From positions 496,001 through 560,000 of the forward strand of contig NZ_CP108529.1 of the NCBI RefSeq assembly GCF_036002945.1: DNA of 64,000 nucleotides. The letters run 5' to 3'. Under the pieces are notes generated by a model that did no database searches, had not been told where the DNA came from, and worked only from the letters and a program-made list of their open reading frames with translations. The DNA comes from Streptomyces sp. NBC_01224 (GTDB lineage: Bacteria > Actinomycetota > Actinomycetes > Streptomycetales > Streptomycetaceae). Each line of letters opens with the position of its first letter. Position 1 is the first letter of the stretch. Shown here piece after piece: positions 38,647-47,817 of this stretch. Position numbers and translations under genes: made by a program.

Positions 38647-38823
38647 CAAGAGAGGCTACCTTCACGGTGACAGGCAGGTTGAGCGCACTCCCCGGCCACA
38701 GGGAGCTCGCCCCTGGGGCTGTCGCTGCGTCGAGCGCCCGGCAAAGGGACCAGGAACCGCGCGCTGTGCCGACAGAGCGGGGCTGCCGGCCCGACGACCC
38801 CGACCGTACAGCCGCGCCGGACG

Positions 38824-39279
38824 TCAGTTGAGGGCGGCTGCCAGGATGGCGGCTGCATTGGCGGCCAAAGGGGCGTCCGCCTCGGAGTCGGCGTCGTGCT
38901 TGGCGGACAGAACAGCCATCACGATCGGCCCTTGGCCGGGCGGCCAGACGATGCCCACGTCGTTCGCGGTGCCGTAGCTGCCGGTGCCGGTCTTGTCGCC
39001 GACGGACCAATCCTCATGGAGGCCGGCGCGCAAGCGTTTGCCGCCGGTCGTATTGGCCAGCAACCACCCGGTCGACCTCTTCCGGTCCCCCGCCTCCAGC
39101 GCGCCCCCGAGGACGAGCTGTGCGTAGGTCTTCCCAATGGCTCGAGGGCTGGTGGTGTCGGTCACACGCCCTGGTTCCGCCGAGTTCAGCTCCGGCTCCC
39201 AGCGGTCGAGCCGGGTCACCGAGTCTTCGATCGACCGGCAGAGGCGAGTGACGGACGTCGGTCCGCGGAGCCTTTCCAC
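38824..39279 (-). pseudogene. class A beta-lactamase, C-terminal half only
   Basis: About 150 residues match the second half of a class A beta-lactamase: RLDRWEPELN holds the general-base Glu region, DTTSPRAIG follows, and DKTGTGSYGTANDVGI carries the KTG box. The N-terminal half with the signal peptide, the SxxK nucleophile and the SDN loop is absent, and similarity stops near 39279. Without the active-site serine it cannot hydrolyse beta-lactams. It is a truncated relic. Confidence 0.85.
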
Positions 39280-39317
39280 GCGCCCGGCTCCGGCGCCCCC
39301 GCACGGGCCGGGGTCCG

Positions 39318-39602
39318 TCAGGCCCGGCCCGCGCTCAGCCAGCCGAGCAGGTCATCCGTCATCAGGTCGCCGTCCGCTTCGACGTCCTCGTCGATCGCGC
39401 CCAGATCGAGATGGTACACACGGGTGCGGTCGCGGCCGTGACGGCGCATGAACAGTCCGCCGCCCCCGCTGTCGTCGCCGACCAGCACCCAGTCAGGCGC
39501 GTACCTGGGCACCTCGAAGGTCTCGTTTCGCTCCTGAAGGCAGTGCGGCCCGTAAACCAGAACGCCGTTGTCGAGCAGGGCGTTGAGGACCGCTTCGCGG
39601 TC
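39318..39602 (-). pseudogene. SMI1/KNR4 (SUKH) family protein, probably 5'-truncated
   Basis: The frame reads DREAVLNALL, YGPHCLQERNETFEVP, VLVGDDSGGGGLFMRRH and VYHLDLGAIDED, the pattern of SUKH immunity-type proteins. Only about 95 residues are present, compared with roughly 130-180 in the family. No start codon or ribosome site precedes the match; the first possible start (GTG, 39512) would leave only 64 residues. The frame runs back into the end of the transporter gene. It is probably a relic of a contact-toxin immunity gene. Confidence 0.6.
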
Positions 39603-40473
39603 ACTGAGCGGTGGCGAGTCGGTCGTGCGGCTGGACGGTGACGAGGGCGATCCCCGCGCAGCACACCGCGAGGAGCATCAGTTCGGCGGTCGAGGGCGCG
39701 GGCGCGGTGTTCAGTGCCCAGTCGCCGAGGCGCACGGTGAACGGAACGGCCAGCTGCACAGCTGCCGTGAAGACCGGCCCGCGTAGCAGGATGAGCCGGT
39801 GTTGTACGAGGTAGGCGGGCGCGTAGACGGCCGCGCCGAGCACCACGATGCCGCCGGTCGCGGCGAGTGTCGGCGGGTGGGCGATCAGGGCAGGCAGGGC
39901 CATCGGGAGCAGCAGACAGGTGGCGGCCGCGAGCAGCACGGGCAGAACGGCGAGGGGCGGCAGCCCCGACAGCCGTTCCCTGTACAGGAACCCGTACACC
40001 GCGAACGCCACGGTCGCGGCCGCCACCAGCAGCAGCCCCACCCCGTCCAGGTCCCCCGCGTCCGCGCCGAGCGCCGCGTATCCGGCCGCCGCCGCGCAGG
40101 CCAGAACTGCCCCCGCCGCCTTGCGCGGCCCGGACCTCTCACCGAAGAACACGACCCCCACCGCCACCGAGGCGCATGGCATCAGCGCGACAACGAGGTT
40201 GGTGAGCGAGGTGCCGATGCGCAGGATGGCCAGGAGGGTACCGGCCGCGTAACCGGCGAAGCCGAGCAGGCCCAGCAGCCATACGATGCTCGGGCGGGCC
40301 GCGGCCCGGCGCAGATCGGCCCGGCCACCCGCGCTGGACGCGGCGACGACGGTGAGCACCACGCAGCACACCGCGGTGCGGCCCACAGCGACGATCAGCG
40401 GATCGGTTCCGGTGACCAGGGCGCCGGAGAGCAGCCACGTCCCTGCGAGCAGCAGTACGAGGGCGACCGGCAC
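39601..40473 (-). CDS. EamA/DMT-family transporter
   Basis: A 290-residue, strongly hydrophobic protein with about ten membrane segments arranged as two repeats of five, as in the drug/metabolite transporter family. GTG at 40473 has AAAGG seven bases upstream. DMT proteins export amino acids, nucleosides or drugs; no substrate can be inferred here. The end overlaps the SUKH remnant by three bases. Confidence 0.85.
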   Translation of the reverse strand: MPVALVLLLAGTWLLSGALVTGTDPLIVAVGRTAVCCVVLTVVAASSAGGRADLRRAAARPSIVWLLGLLGFAGYAAGTLLAILRIGTSLTNLVVALMPCASVAVGVVFFGERSGPRKAAGAVLACAAAAGYAALGADAGDLDGVGLLLVAAATVAFAVYGFLYRERLSGLPPLAVLPVLLAAATCLLLPMALPALIAHPPTLAATGGIVVLGAAVYAPAYLVQHRLILLRGPVFTAAVQLAVPFTVRLGDWALNTAPAPSTAELMLLAVCCAGIALVTVQPHDRLATAQ

Positions 40474-40669
40474 AGTGTCGCCTTTCCTCAGGGGCGTGGG
40501 AGGAGGGCAGCGGGGTTCGGAGCCGTACGACCTGCCCTGTCACCCATGGACACCACCCCACCCGGTGGCTGCCACGGCTTTCGTTCGCCACGAAGCGCCG
40601 CAGCTCGGACCGCCCATCATGGTGCGCCCGGACGAAGGCGTCCATCGACTTGCGTGCCCTGCGGGATCC

Positions 40670-41323
40670 TCACTCCTGCCAGGGGGAATCCAGGATGGTG
40701 TCCACGAAGTTGCCCCGCTTGAAACCGGGTACGTAACGCTCCAGCACATCGGCCTTCACATTGCCGAAAGTGGTGTCCGGCTTGGCTTCGATGCCTTCGG
40801 TGAAGGCCCGGAGAATGCGCTGTTTGAAGTCGGGGCGGGGATGGAGGGAAACGATCGACGCGCGGTCCGCGTCGCTGATGTCGGCGTACCCGATGCCGAG
40901 CACGTCGTACTCCACCCCTGCGGTCACCAGGGCGACCTCGGGTTCCATGAACTGTGGAATTCCCGGCGTCGTGTGGAGCGCGATCGCTGTCCAGACGCGG
41001 CGAATGCTGTCCTCGGGCACGCCGTGGCTCTGCAGAAACCTTCGTGCCTCGTCGGCGCTGTCCACCTCGAACCGGCGCCCGCTCCCGCGGAACTCCTCGT
41101 TGAGGCCCAGGTCATGGAACATGGCTCCGACGTAGAGAAGCTCCGGGTCGAAGCTCAGCCCCTTGTTCTGCCCCTGCAGACTGCCGAAGAAGTAGACCCG
41201 GCGGGAATGGTGGTAGATCAGGTCATCGGTCGCGTCACGCACCAGCTCGGTGGCCGCGGCGGCCAGCTTGGTGTCGGGCACCGTCACTCCGGTGGCGGCA
41301 GGGAGGTCGGCACTGCTGGGCAT
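40670..41323 (-). CDS. HD-domain protein (DDI2/cyanamide-hydratase-like)
   Basis: A 217-residue metal-dependent HD-fold enzyme. It has a His in HHSRRVYFFGS, the HD pair in GAMFHDLGL near residue 76 and a further His in IALHTTPG near 122, matching the H...HD...H ligand set of the group that includes DDI2-like cyanamide hydratases and related phosphohydrolases. ATG at 41323 has AAAGGAG five bases upstream and is preferred to an ATG 24 bases earlier. The reaction is unknown. It is 74 bases from the NAD kinase gene on the same strand. Confidence 0.82.
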   Translation of the reverse strand: MPSSADLPAATGVTVPDTKLAAAATELVRDATDDLIYHHSRRVYFFGSLQGQNKGLSFDPELLYVGAMFHDLGLNEEFRGSGRRFEVDSADEARRFLQSHGVPEDSIRRVWTAIALHTTPGIPQFMEPEVALVTAGVEYDVLGIGYADISDADRASIVSLHPRPDFKQRILRAFTEGIEAKPDTTFGNVKADVLERYVPGFKRGNFVDTILDSPWQE

Positions 41324-41396
41324 GTGAACTCCTTTGTCGTAGGACATGTCGGCTCTTCCTGTCCGACTCTTCAGCCTGCGGCTCTCCCCCGCCCGG

Positions 41397-42476
41397 TCAA
41401 CCACCGGCTGCCTCGTCCCTGTCCGCCGGGGAGAAATGGAGATGGGCCAGGTCGTGCGGGATTGGGCCGTCGGGACGGAACAGGGGCGCGCTCTCCCCGT
41501 CGGCGGCCGTGGCCGGAGCGTCCGTGAGGCGAAGCCGGGTGCGCAGCCGCCCGTAGAAATCGTGCGGGCCGAGCCTGATGACGCGCAGACGACGCGGGGC
41601 CGCATACACCCCGAGCCAGTCTCCGGCGTCCAGTACGCCGCGCAGCTGGCCGTCGATCGTGACCGCGCCCTGCCCCGAATGGGGCAGGACCCGCACCGCG
41701 ACCGGTTCGTCCGGCGCGACGACCACTGTGCGGTTGAAGGTCATGTGCGCTGCGACGGGTGTGAAGAGGACGGCGTCCATTCGTGGTGAGACCACCGGAC
41801 CGCCTGCGGCGAAGCTGTAGGCGGTCGACCCGGTGGGGGTGGCCATGATGACGGCGTCGGCCGAGTACGAGGCGAGGAGCCGGCCGCCGATATAGACGCC
41901 GAGACTCACCTGCCGGTCGCGCGCGAGCTTCTCCACGACGACGTCGTTGAGGGCCGTGACATCCAGCGCCACGCCCCAGTCCTCCGCCGCGGCCTCCGCC
42001 TCCAGGTCGACATGGGGAGGCGGCAGCATCGGGCGTCGTCCGTAGCCCATCAGGGCGTCGATGTCCTTGGGCACTTCGAGTACGCGGGAGGCCCTCATCG
42101 TCAGCGTCATGCGCTCCTCGACGTCCGCCCGTCCGTGGTGGACGGCGTCGAGCGCCCGGACGACGTCCTCGGCCGGCACCTCGGTCAGGAAGCCGACCCG
42201 GCCCAGGTCGATCCCGAGGACGGCGGCGTGGTTCTTGGCCGCGATCCTGGCGCCGCGCAGAAATGTGCCGTCGCCTCCGAGCGTCACGATGAGATCGGGG
42301 TTGCCCGCGACATCGGCCTCCTCCCGTCCGCCACGCCGGCGTGCGTCGCCGCGCCACACGTCGATGTCCGTGCACGGAACGACTTCGCCCGCACACCAGT
42401 CGCGTACGACGCGCGCCGCGGCAATGGCCTCGGGACGTCCCTGGTGGACAACGACTCCCACCCGCTCGACACTCAT
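41397..42476 (-). CDS. nadK: NAD kinase (ATP-NAD kinase family)
   Basis: A 359-residue enzyme that phosphorylates NAD to NADP. The three signature blocks are present: LGGDGTFLRGARI near residue 70, NDVVVEKLARD, and ATPTGSTAYSFAAGGP near 225. It is longer than the usual 290-300 residues, with an insert around residues 125-160 (GYGRRPMLPPPHVD). Streptomyces often have more than one such gene; this one, in an accessory stretch, may be the secondary copy. ATG at 42476 has GGAG just upstream. The frame stays open far upstream but that part is not protein-like. Confidence 0.92.
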   Translation of the reverse strand: MSVERVGVVVHQGRPEAIAAARVVRDWCAGEVVPCTDIDVWRGDARRRGGREEADVAGNPDLIVTLGGDGTFLRGARIAAKNHAAVLGIDLGRVGFLTEVPAEDVVRALDAVHHGRADVEERMTLTMRASRVLEVPKDIDALMGYGRRPMLPPPHVDLEAEAAAEDWGVALDVTALNDVVVEKLARDRQVSLGVYIGGRLLASYSADAVIMATPTGSTAYSFAAGGPVVSPRMDAVLFTPVAAHMTFNRTVVVAPDEPVAVRVLPHSGQGAVTIDGQLRGVLDAGDWLGVYAAPRRLRVIRLGPHDFYGRLRTRLRLTDAPATAADGESAPLFRPDGPIPHDLAHLHFSPADRDEAAGG

Positions 42477-42818
42477 CTCGCTCCGGCTCCCGTACTCCGA
42501 CGATGTGGCGGTGTCCTGGTCCCACCTTGACGGTCCAGGCGTGTGCGGGCTTCGTCGCCGGGCCGACAGACCGCTCTCGGTCAGGCGATCGGGCCCCTGG
42601 GAGGGCGGCGTGATCGGGCCTCTACCGGCGCAGCGTGGTCCGCCCACCGCGCGGCAGAATGGTGGGGATGGGTTCGCCTGCACGTTCGACGAGGACAACA
42701 AGGTCCGGGCCGCACCGGCCGCCGTCGGCTGTTCCTGGCGGGTCACGGCAGCCTGCCGCTCGGGTACGGCCTGGTGCCGGCCCCGCTGCGGGGTGCCCCG
42801 GTGCGAAGTTCCAGCAGC

Positions 42819-43811
42819 ATGGTGGCGGCCAGGAAGGCGGGCAAGCACAGCGGGGTCGCGCTGGTCGACGTACGGGTGGGCACGCCAGCACAAGGCCGAG
42901 ACGTACCGAAGCTGGATGACAGCCAGATCGAAGCACGGCTGCGATCCCTTCCCGGAGCGGACCGGGTGACCGCTCGCGCACTCACCAAGGTGCACCTCGC
43001 GGGGACCACGAACACCGTATTCGTCAACTTCTACCGCGGGGACGCTCCGGCCGAGGCTGAGCAGATCGTCGAGGGGCACTGGCCGAGCGGACCGGGTGAG
43101 GTCGCCGTCGGGCCGTCGTTCCTGAAACAGCACGGGCTCGCGGTCGGTGACCGGACGACCATGTATCTGAACGGCAGGCAGACCGACGTCACCGTCGTCG
43201 GCGAAGTCATGTTGGGCAACGCCCAGGCCATGGACTCCGACTGGCAGACCGCGACCGAACTCGCCCCGAACACAAGCGCCGTTGACTACACGGTCCAGCT
43301 CAGCCCCCATGCCGACGCCCAGGCCTACGTCAGGGGGATCGAGGAGGCTGACCCGGGCCTCCATCCGTCGCTGAGGAGCGACTCGCCGGATGCCGCCACC
43401 ACTACCGTCGTCGGCTTCTCGTCGGTGTTTACGCTGCTGCTGACCATCGTCGCGGCGCTCGGCGTCTTCAACACCGTCCTGCTGAACACCAGGGAGCGGC
43501 GCCGCGACCTGGCCATGCTCAAATCGATCGGGATGACGCCGCGCCAGGTCGTGGTGATGACAGTGACGTCCGTGGCGGGGCTGGGCGCGGTCGGCGGCCT
43601 GATCGGCATCCCCCTCGGGGCAGTCGCACACCGGCTGCTCGTGGACCATGCCGGAGTGCTCACCTTCCCGGAGTCCATGAAGGATGTCTGGCATGCGCCG
43701 CAGCTGGCCGCCCTGACCCTGGCGGGCGTCGCGATCGCCGTCCTCGGCGCGCTGATCCCGGCTCGCTCGGCGGCACGGCTCACCATCGCCGAGGTGCTGC
43801 ACAACGAGTGA
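42819..43811 (+). pseudogene. FtsX-type ABC permease, C-terminal half
   Basis: About 330 residues match the second repeat of the large actinobacterial FtsX-like permeases: a periplasmic segment (EGHWPSGPGEVAVGPSFL) followed by three membrane helices with TRERRRDLAMLKSIGMTPRQV between them and a closing LTIAEVLHNE. The first repeat with four helices, normally another 400-500 residues, is missing, and no ATPase gene is next to it. Similarity fades upstream of 42819. It is a 5'-truncated relic, although an ATG is present. Confidence 0.75.
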
Positions 43812-43889
43812 TCTCCGCTCCGACCCAGAACAAGGCCTGATCAAGTCTCCTGGGAGGCCGACGACGCGCCAGCCGTCAGGCCGCTTACA

Positions 43890-44099
43890 GAGCCGACCAT
43901 CGACGACCGCTGTAGCGATCTCCTCCTCGGCATGGGTCAGGCTGCTCTGCAGTCCTTCGATCTCGCCGAGCCAGCCCTCGCGTTCGGCTTCCAGAATCCG
44001 TGCGAGGAGGTTGTCGCGGATCTCGACGACCCGCGGACGTTCCGTCGCGTGAACGATGAGGACGGGGCATCGAACGCAGGCTTCTCTGAACCAGACCAT
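43890..44099 (-). pseudogene. fragment of a tyrosine recombinase/integrase C terminus
   Basis: Around 70 residues contain CVRCPVLIV, RPRVVEIRDNLLARI and EAEREGWLGEIEGLQSSL, a pattern I recall from the extreme C terminus of Streptomyces phage-integrase-like transposases. The catalytic part is absent. It lies between a truncated permease and the MerR gene and marks a past mobile-element event. Confidence 0.5.
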
Positions 44100-44208
44100 C
44101 GCCCTGGCTTGCAGCAGTCGTCTCGGACTCGCTGCTTGGCGTTCGGCTCTCGCTGCCAGAAGCGAGGCGCTTGACCCTCACGTGGCGTCAGGCTGCATAG
44201 TCGGTGCC

Positions 44209-45324
44209 ATGGAGGAGCACCTGCCCGTGGGACGCGTGGCCGAGTTGGCGGGCGTGAGCGTCCGCACGCTGCATCACTATGACGAGATCGGGCTCGTACG
44301 GCCGTCGGCGCGAACTGCAGCCGGGTACCGGGCCTACTCGGTCGGCGACGTGGAGCGACTGCGCGAGGTACTTGCCTACCGGCGCCTGGGCTTCGGACTG
44401 CGGGAGGTCGCGGACCTGGTCGGCGACCCATCCACCGACGCGGTCGCGCACCTGCGCCGACTGCGCGGCCTGCTGCTGGAACGGCGCGATCACGCCGATG
44501 CCATGGTGGCGGCCATCGACAGAGAACTCGAGGCACGGGCGAAGGGGGTCGAGGTGACGCCGGAGAAGCAACTGGAGATGCTCGGCGCACGGCTGTACGA
44601 CGCGATCGGCGGCGCTTACACCGCGACACGGCGTACTGAGCCGCGGATCGCCGCGCAGATCTGGGACGTGCTCGGGGACGCGCAGACGGTGCTGAACGTC
44701 GGGGCCGGCACCGGCTCCTACGAGCCTGCTGATCGCAACGTGACCGCGGTGGAGCCATCGGCGGTCATGCGGGGGCAGCGGCCTGCCGGAACGGCGCCGT
44801 GCGTGGCCGCCGCTGCCGAGAGCCTGCCGTTCGAGGACCAGTCCTTCGACGTCGCGATGGCCGCCTCCACCGTTCACCACTGGGGGGACCCGATAGCGGG
44901 GTTGCGCGAGATGCGGCGCGTGGCCCGCCGCGTGGTGGTGCTCACGTTCGACACCGACGAGCCCGGATGGCAGGACCGGTTCTGGCTTACCCGCGACTAC
45001 CTGCCCGAGTTCGCCGCCGTCCTCGCTGAATTTCCTTCGCTTGCTGGGATGGCCGACGCGATCGGCGCCCGCGCTGAGCCGGTGCCCATCCCGTGGGACT
45101 GCGCTGACGGCCTGTTCGAGGCGTACTGGCGCCGACCGGAGGCGTATCTGGAGGATCACGTGCGCCGTGCGATGTCGGTGTGGACGAGGGTCGGGCCGGA
45201 GGCCGAGCAGCGGGCGGTGCGAAGCCTCAGCGACGACCTCGACTCCGGCCGGTGGGCCGAGCGCAACAGCGACCTCGCCGACCTCGACGCGGCAGATCTC
45301 GGCCTCCGCCTGCTCATAGCTTGA
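44209..45324 (+). CDS. TipA-type MerR regulator fused to a SAM methyltransferase domain
   Basis: A 371-residue protein with two parts. Residues 1-125 are a MerR domain very like TipAL: GRVAELAGVSVRTLHHYDEIGL, GYRAYSVGDVERL, a long dimerisation helix and the TipA-like joint KGVEVTPEKQLEMLG. In TipAL a thiopeptide-binding TipAS domain would follow. Here residues ~140-250 are a class I methyltransferase: LNVGAGTGSYEP is the SAM-binding glycine loop, AAAESLPFEDQSFDVAMA the motif II region and HHWGDP follows. The rest is a helical methyltransferase tail. One continuous frame, with ATG at 44209, covers both. It may be a regulator that senses or modifies a small molecule; this is inference. Confidence 0.88.
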   Translation: MEEHLPVGRVAELAGVSVRTLHHYDEIGLVRPSARTAAGYRAYSVGDVERLREVLAYRRLGFGLREVADLVGDPSTDAVAHLRRLRGLLLERRDHADAMVAAIDRELEARAKGVEVTPEKQLEMLGARLYDAIGGAYTATRRTEPRIAAQIWDVLGDAQTVLNVGAGTGSYEPADRNVTAVEPSAVMRGQRPAGTAPCVAAAAESLPFEDQSFDVAMAASTVHHWGDPIAGLREMRRVARRVVVLTFDTDEPGWQDRFWLTRDYLPEFAAVLAEFPSLAGMADAIGARAEPVPIPWDCADGLFEAYWRRPEAYLEDHVRRAMSVWTRVGPEAEQRAVRSLSDDLDSGRWAERNSDLADLDAADLGLRLLIA

Positions 45325-45921
45325 ACCGCGTCGCAGCGTCAGCGTCATGGCGGCTCCTGGACGGCCCGCCGGTCATGTGCATCGCGGACACTACCGGCCT
45401 GCACATCGACTCGATCCGCGCGAAGGTCCGCACCATCCGGAACCGTAAGTAGAGCCGAAGCGGTCGACGACCGGGCAGGGGGACGCAGATGGACAGCGAG
45501 GCACTCATCGGTGTGGTCGCGGCTGGCCCGCGCTCGCGGGTGCCGAAGCCGGTCCTCACTGCTCGTTGTTCTGGACCCACGCACGCCCGTACGGCGAGGT
45601 CAACCTCGACATGGCCACCCGACTCAACTTTGCTGCGTCGACCGTGCCCGACCCCCGCGCTGCGGGCGATGGTGAACCGGCGGCGGAGCAGTCGCGCGCG
45701 TGAGCCGGCCAGTCCCTCCTTCCTGTGAGCACCGGCCCAACCAGGAGCCATTGCGGGTCGGCGTCGCGACGACCGGGAGATAGGACAGCGGCCATGTATT
45801 CACCACTTGCGGATGTCGAGATCCCAGCAAGGGCCGCCCGTGGCCCGGCTGTCGCCACGCGTGACATGATCGGCCCCATGACCGAATTCTTCGTTCGGAA
45901 GGGCGACCGCCGCCCCGTCCG
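45325..45921. other. about 600 bp without a supported gene
   Basis: Short open frames occur on both strands. One plus frame ends in a protein-like tail (GPPVMCIADTTGLHIDSIRAK, stop near 45452) that I cannot assign and that may be another 3' relic. Near 45878 a short frame begins MTEFFVRKGDRRPVR and runs into the HEAT-type gene that follows. Confidence 0.45.
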
Positions 45922-46515
45922 TTGAAGTGGCTCGACGAGGCTGTGGCCTCCGGCACCGCGACGACGCCTGCCCATCCCTCACGTGACGCGATCTCAGCTG
46001 CGATACGTTGCGACCGTGCCGGCCTCGTCGCGGTTCGTCTCCTTCAGCTCGCCCAGGCCGAAGACCCGTTCGCGCGTCGTGAGGTCATGGACCTCCTCCA
46101 GAGCTCGGTCTGGGACAGGCTCCCCTGGCCCGCAGCCGCCGAAGCGGCACTGGCCCGGCTCACCGACCCCGACGAGGGAGTGCGGCGCCGAGCCGCACAG
46201 CTCGTCGTCCGGGCCGGAGGACGTGATCCGGTGCTCACAGCCCTCGGTGAACTCACCGACTCGGTGGTGCGTACCGTCCTCGCCGACGCGCTCGGCGCCT
46301 CCGCCGCCCACCTGCGGGCCGATTCCCTGGCGTCCGTACGCTTTCTCGCCCATCTGGAGACTCTGCGGGCCGCCCCTCCGACGCGATGGCCCGCCCTGGA
46401 CGCGGCACTGCTCGCCGATGCCCGGGAGGCCGCGCTCCACCTGGACCACGTCGGGCGAAGGTGGGAGCGGATTGTTCCCCACCCAGCGAAGTGGCCGATG
46501 GTTGTGAAGCTGTAA
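45922..46515 (+). CDS. HEAT-repeat-like protein, start possibly frameshifted
   Basis: A 197-residue, helical, leucine- and alanine-rich protein with HEAT-like pairs of helices (LLQLAQAEDPFARREVMDLL; ALARLTDPDEGVRRRAAQLV). I do not recognise a specific family. The listed start is a TTG at 45922 that overlaps the stop of a short upstream frame beginning at an ATG near 45878 (MTEFFVRKGDRR). The upstream peptide would join naturally to WLDEAVASG after a one-base shift, so either translational coupling or a frameshift mutation is possible. Confidence 0.6.
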   Translation: MKWLDEAVASGTATTPAHPSRDAISAAIRCDRAGLVAVRLLQLAQAEDPFARREVMDLLQSSVWDRLPWPAAAEAALARLTDPDEGVRRRAAQLVVRAGGRDPVLTALGELTDSVVRTVLADALGASAAHLRADSLASVRFLAHLETLRAAPPTRWPALDAALLADAREAALHLDHVGRRWERIVPHPAKWPMVVKL

Positions 46516-46753
46516 CTGAGCGCTTCAGTCGGCCCGTGAGCGGCCGACTTGGCCCGACGGGGCTGATGGGGTCCTGGAGAGCGTGGAGGGTAGAGGTTCC
46601 TCTTGAGCGCGTGTTCGGTGTCAGATCGGCTGGAGGCGGGCGACGGGTGGGGCGGGCGGTGGACTGCAACGTGGAAGACAACCCGGCCGGCCTGTCGTCT
46701 GCCCGGTCCGCGCAGTGGGCGTATCGAAGCCACGCCCCACGTAACCTCTTCCT

Positions 46754-47710
46754 ATGCCTGCACCCCGCCTGCATCGCGTCGCCGTCCTTGTGCTCGAGGG
46801 TGCGAAGCCGCTCGATGTCGGAATTCCTGCGCAGGTTTTCACGACCCGCGCGAGCATGCCGTACGAGGTGCGGGTGTGCGGGGCGACACCCGGTCTCGTG
46901 ACCGGCGGCGATGGCCTCGCGTACTGCGTCGCCCACGGCCTCGACGCGCTTGCGTGGGCCGACATCGTCTTCGTCCCCGGCTACCGGTTCCCGGACCGCG
47001 ACGACCCGCCGCAGGCCGTCGTCGAGGCACTGATCGCCGCCCACGACCGGGGCGCGCGGCTCGCCGCCATCTCGACGGGCGCCTTCGCGCTCGCCGCCAC
47101 GGGCCTGCTCGACGGCAGGCGCGCCACGACGCACTGGCACTACACGCGGGCACTCGTGGCCAGGCATCCGCTCGTCCAGGTCGACGAGAACGTGCTGTTC
47201 GTCGACGAGGGCAGCGTGCTCACCTCGGCCGGCGCCGCCTCCGGCATCGACCTGTGCCTGCACATCCTGCGCGGCGACCTCGGAGTGGCCGCTTCCAACC
47301 ACGCGGCCCGGCGTCTGGTTGCGGCCCCCTACCGCAGCGGCGGCCAGGCCCAGTACGTGCCGCGCAGTGTCCCCGAGCCGCTCGGCGAGCGGTTCGCCGC
47401 CACCCGCGAGTGGGCGCTGCACCGGCTCGGCGAGCCCCTCACCCTCGACATACTGGCGCGGCAGGCGGGGGTCTCGCCGCGCACGTTCTCCCGGCGCTTC
47501 GTCGAGGAGACCGGCTACACGCCGATGCAGTGGGTGATGCGCGCCCGCATCGACCTGGCCCGCGAACTGCTCGAGCGCTCGCAGCGCGGCGTCGAACAGA
47601 TCGCCGCCGACATCGGGCTCGGCACCGGCGCGAACCTGCGCCTGCACTTCCAGCGCATCCTCGGCACCACACCGAGCGAGTACCGGCGCACCTTCACCCG
47701 GGGCGAGTAA
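46754..47710 (+). CDS. GlxA-family regulator (DJ-1/PfpI domain plus AraC HTH)
   Basis: A 318-residue regulator. Residues ~8-180 form a class I glutamine-amidotransferase-like DJ-1/PfpI domain; the nucleophile elbow reads AISTGAF, where many relatives have Cys, so it is likely a sensor rather than an enzyme. Residues ~215-315 are an AraC-type double helix-turn-helix (LTLDILARQAGVSPRTFSRRF, IAADIGLGTGANLRLHFQR). It lies 107 bases upstream of gap on the same strand, with an inverted repeat between them, which suggests control of gap. Confidence 0.92.
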   Translation: MPAPRLHRVAVLVLEGAKPLDVGIPAQVFTTRASMPYEVRVCGATPGLVTGGDGLAYCVAHGLDALAWADIVFVPGYRFPDRDDPPQAVVEALIAAHDRGARLAAISTGAFALAATGLLDGRRATTHWHYTRALVARHPLVQVDENVLFVDEGSVLTSAGAASGIDLCLHILRGDLGVAASNHAARRLVAAPYRSGGQAQYVPRSVPEPLGERFAATREWALHRLGEPLTLDILARQAGVSPRTFSRRFVEETGYTPMQWVMRARIDLARELLERSQRGVEQIAADIGLGTGANLRLHFQRILGTTPSEYRRTFTRGE

Positions 47711-47725
47711 CCCGCCCGGCACCGC

Positions 47726-47762
47726 GTGGCGGGATCCTTTTGAACCGTGGCGATCCCGCCAC
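47726..47762. promoter_or_regulatory. 11-bp inverted repeat between the GlxA-type gene and gap
   Basis: GTGGCGGGATC (47726-47736) and GATCCCGCCAC (47752-47762) are perfect inverted copies around 15 bases. The repeat starts 16 bases after the regulator's stop and ends 55 bases before gap. It may be the regulator's terminator or an operator in the gap promoter. There is no T run. Confidence 0.5.
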
Positions 47763-47817
47763 TGTCAGCGGCGCTAGCCGCGGGCGAGCCTGGTGTGGAA
47801 GGGAAGGGACATCACTC

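Noticed and set aside
42477..44099. A 900-codon minus-strand open frame continuing upstream of the NAD kinase gene.
   Set aside because: Only the part from 42476 downward is NAD kinase. The upstream extension is an antisense shadow of the permease fragment plus the integrase tail, made open by high GC.
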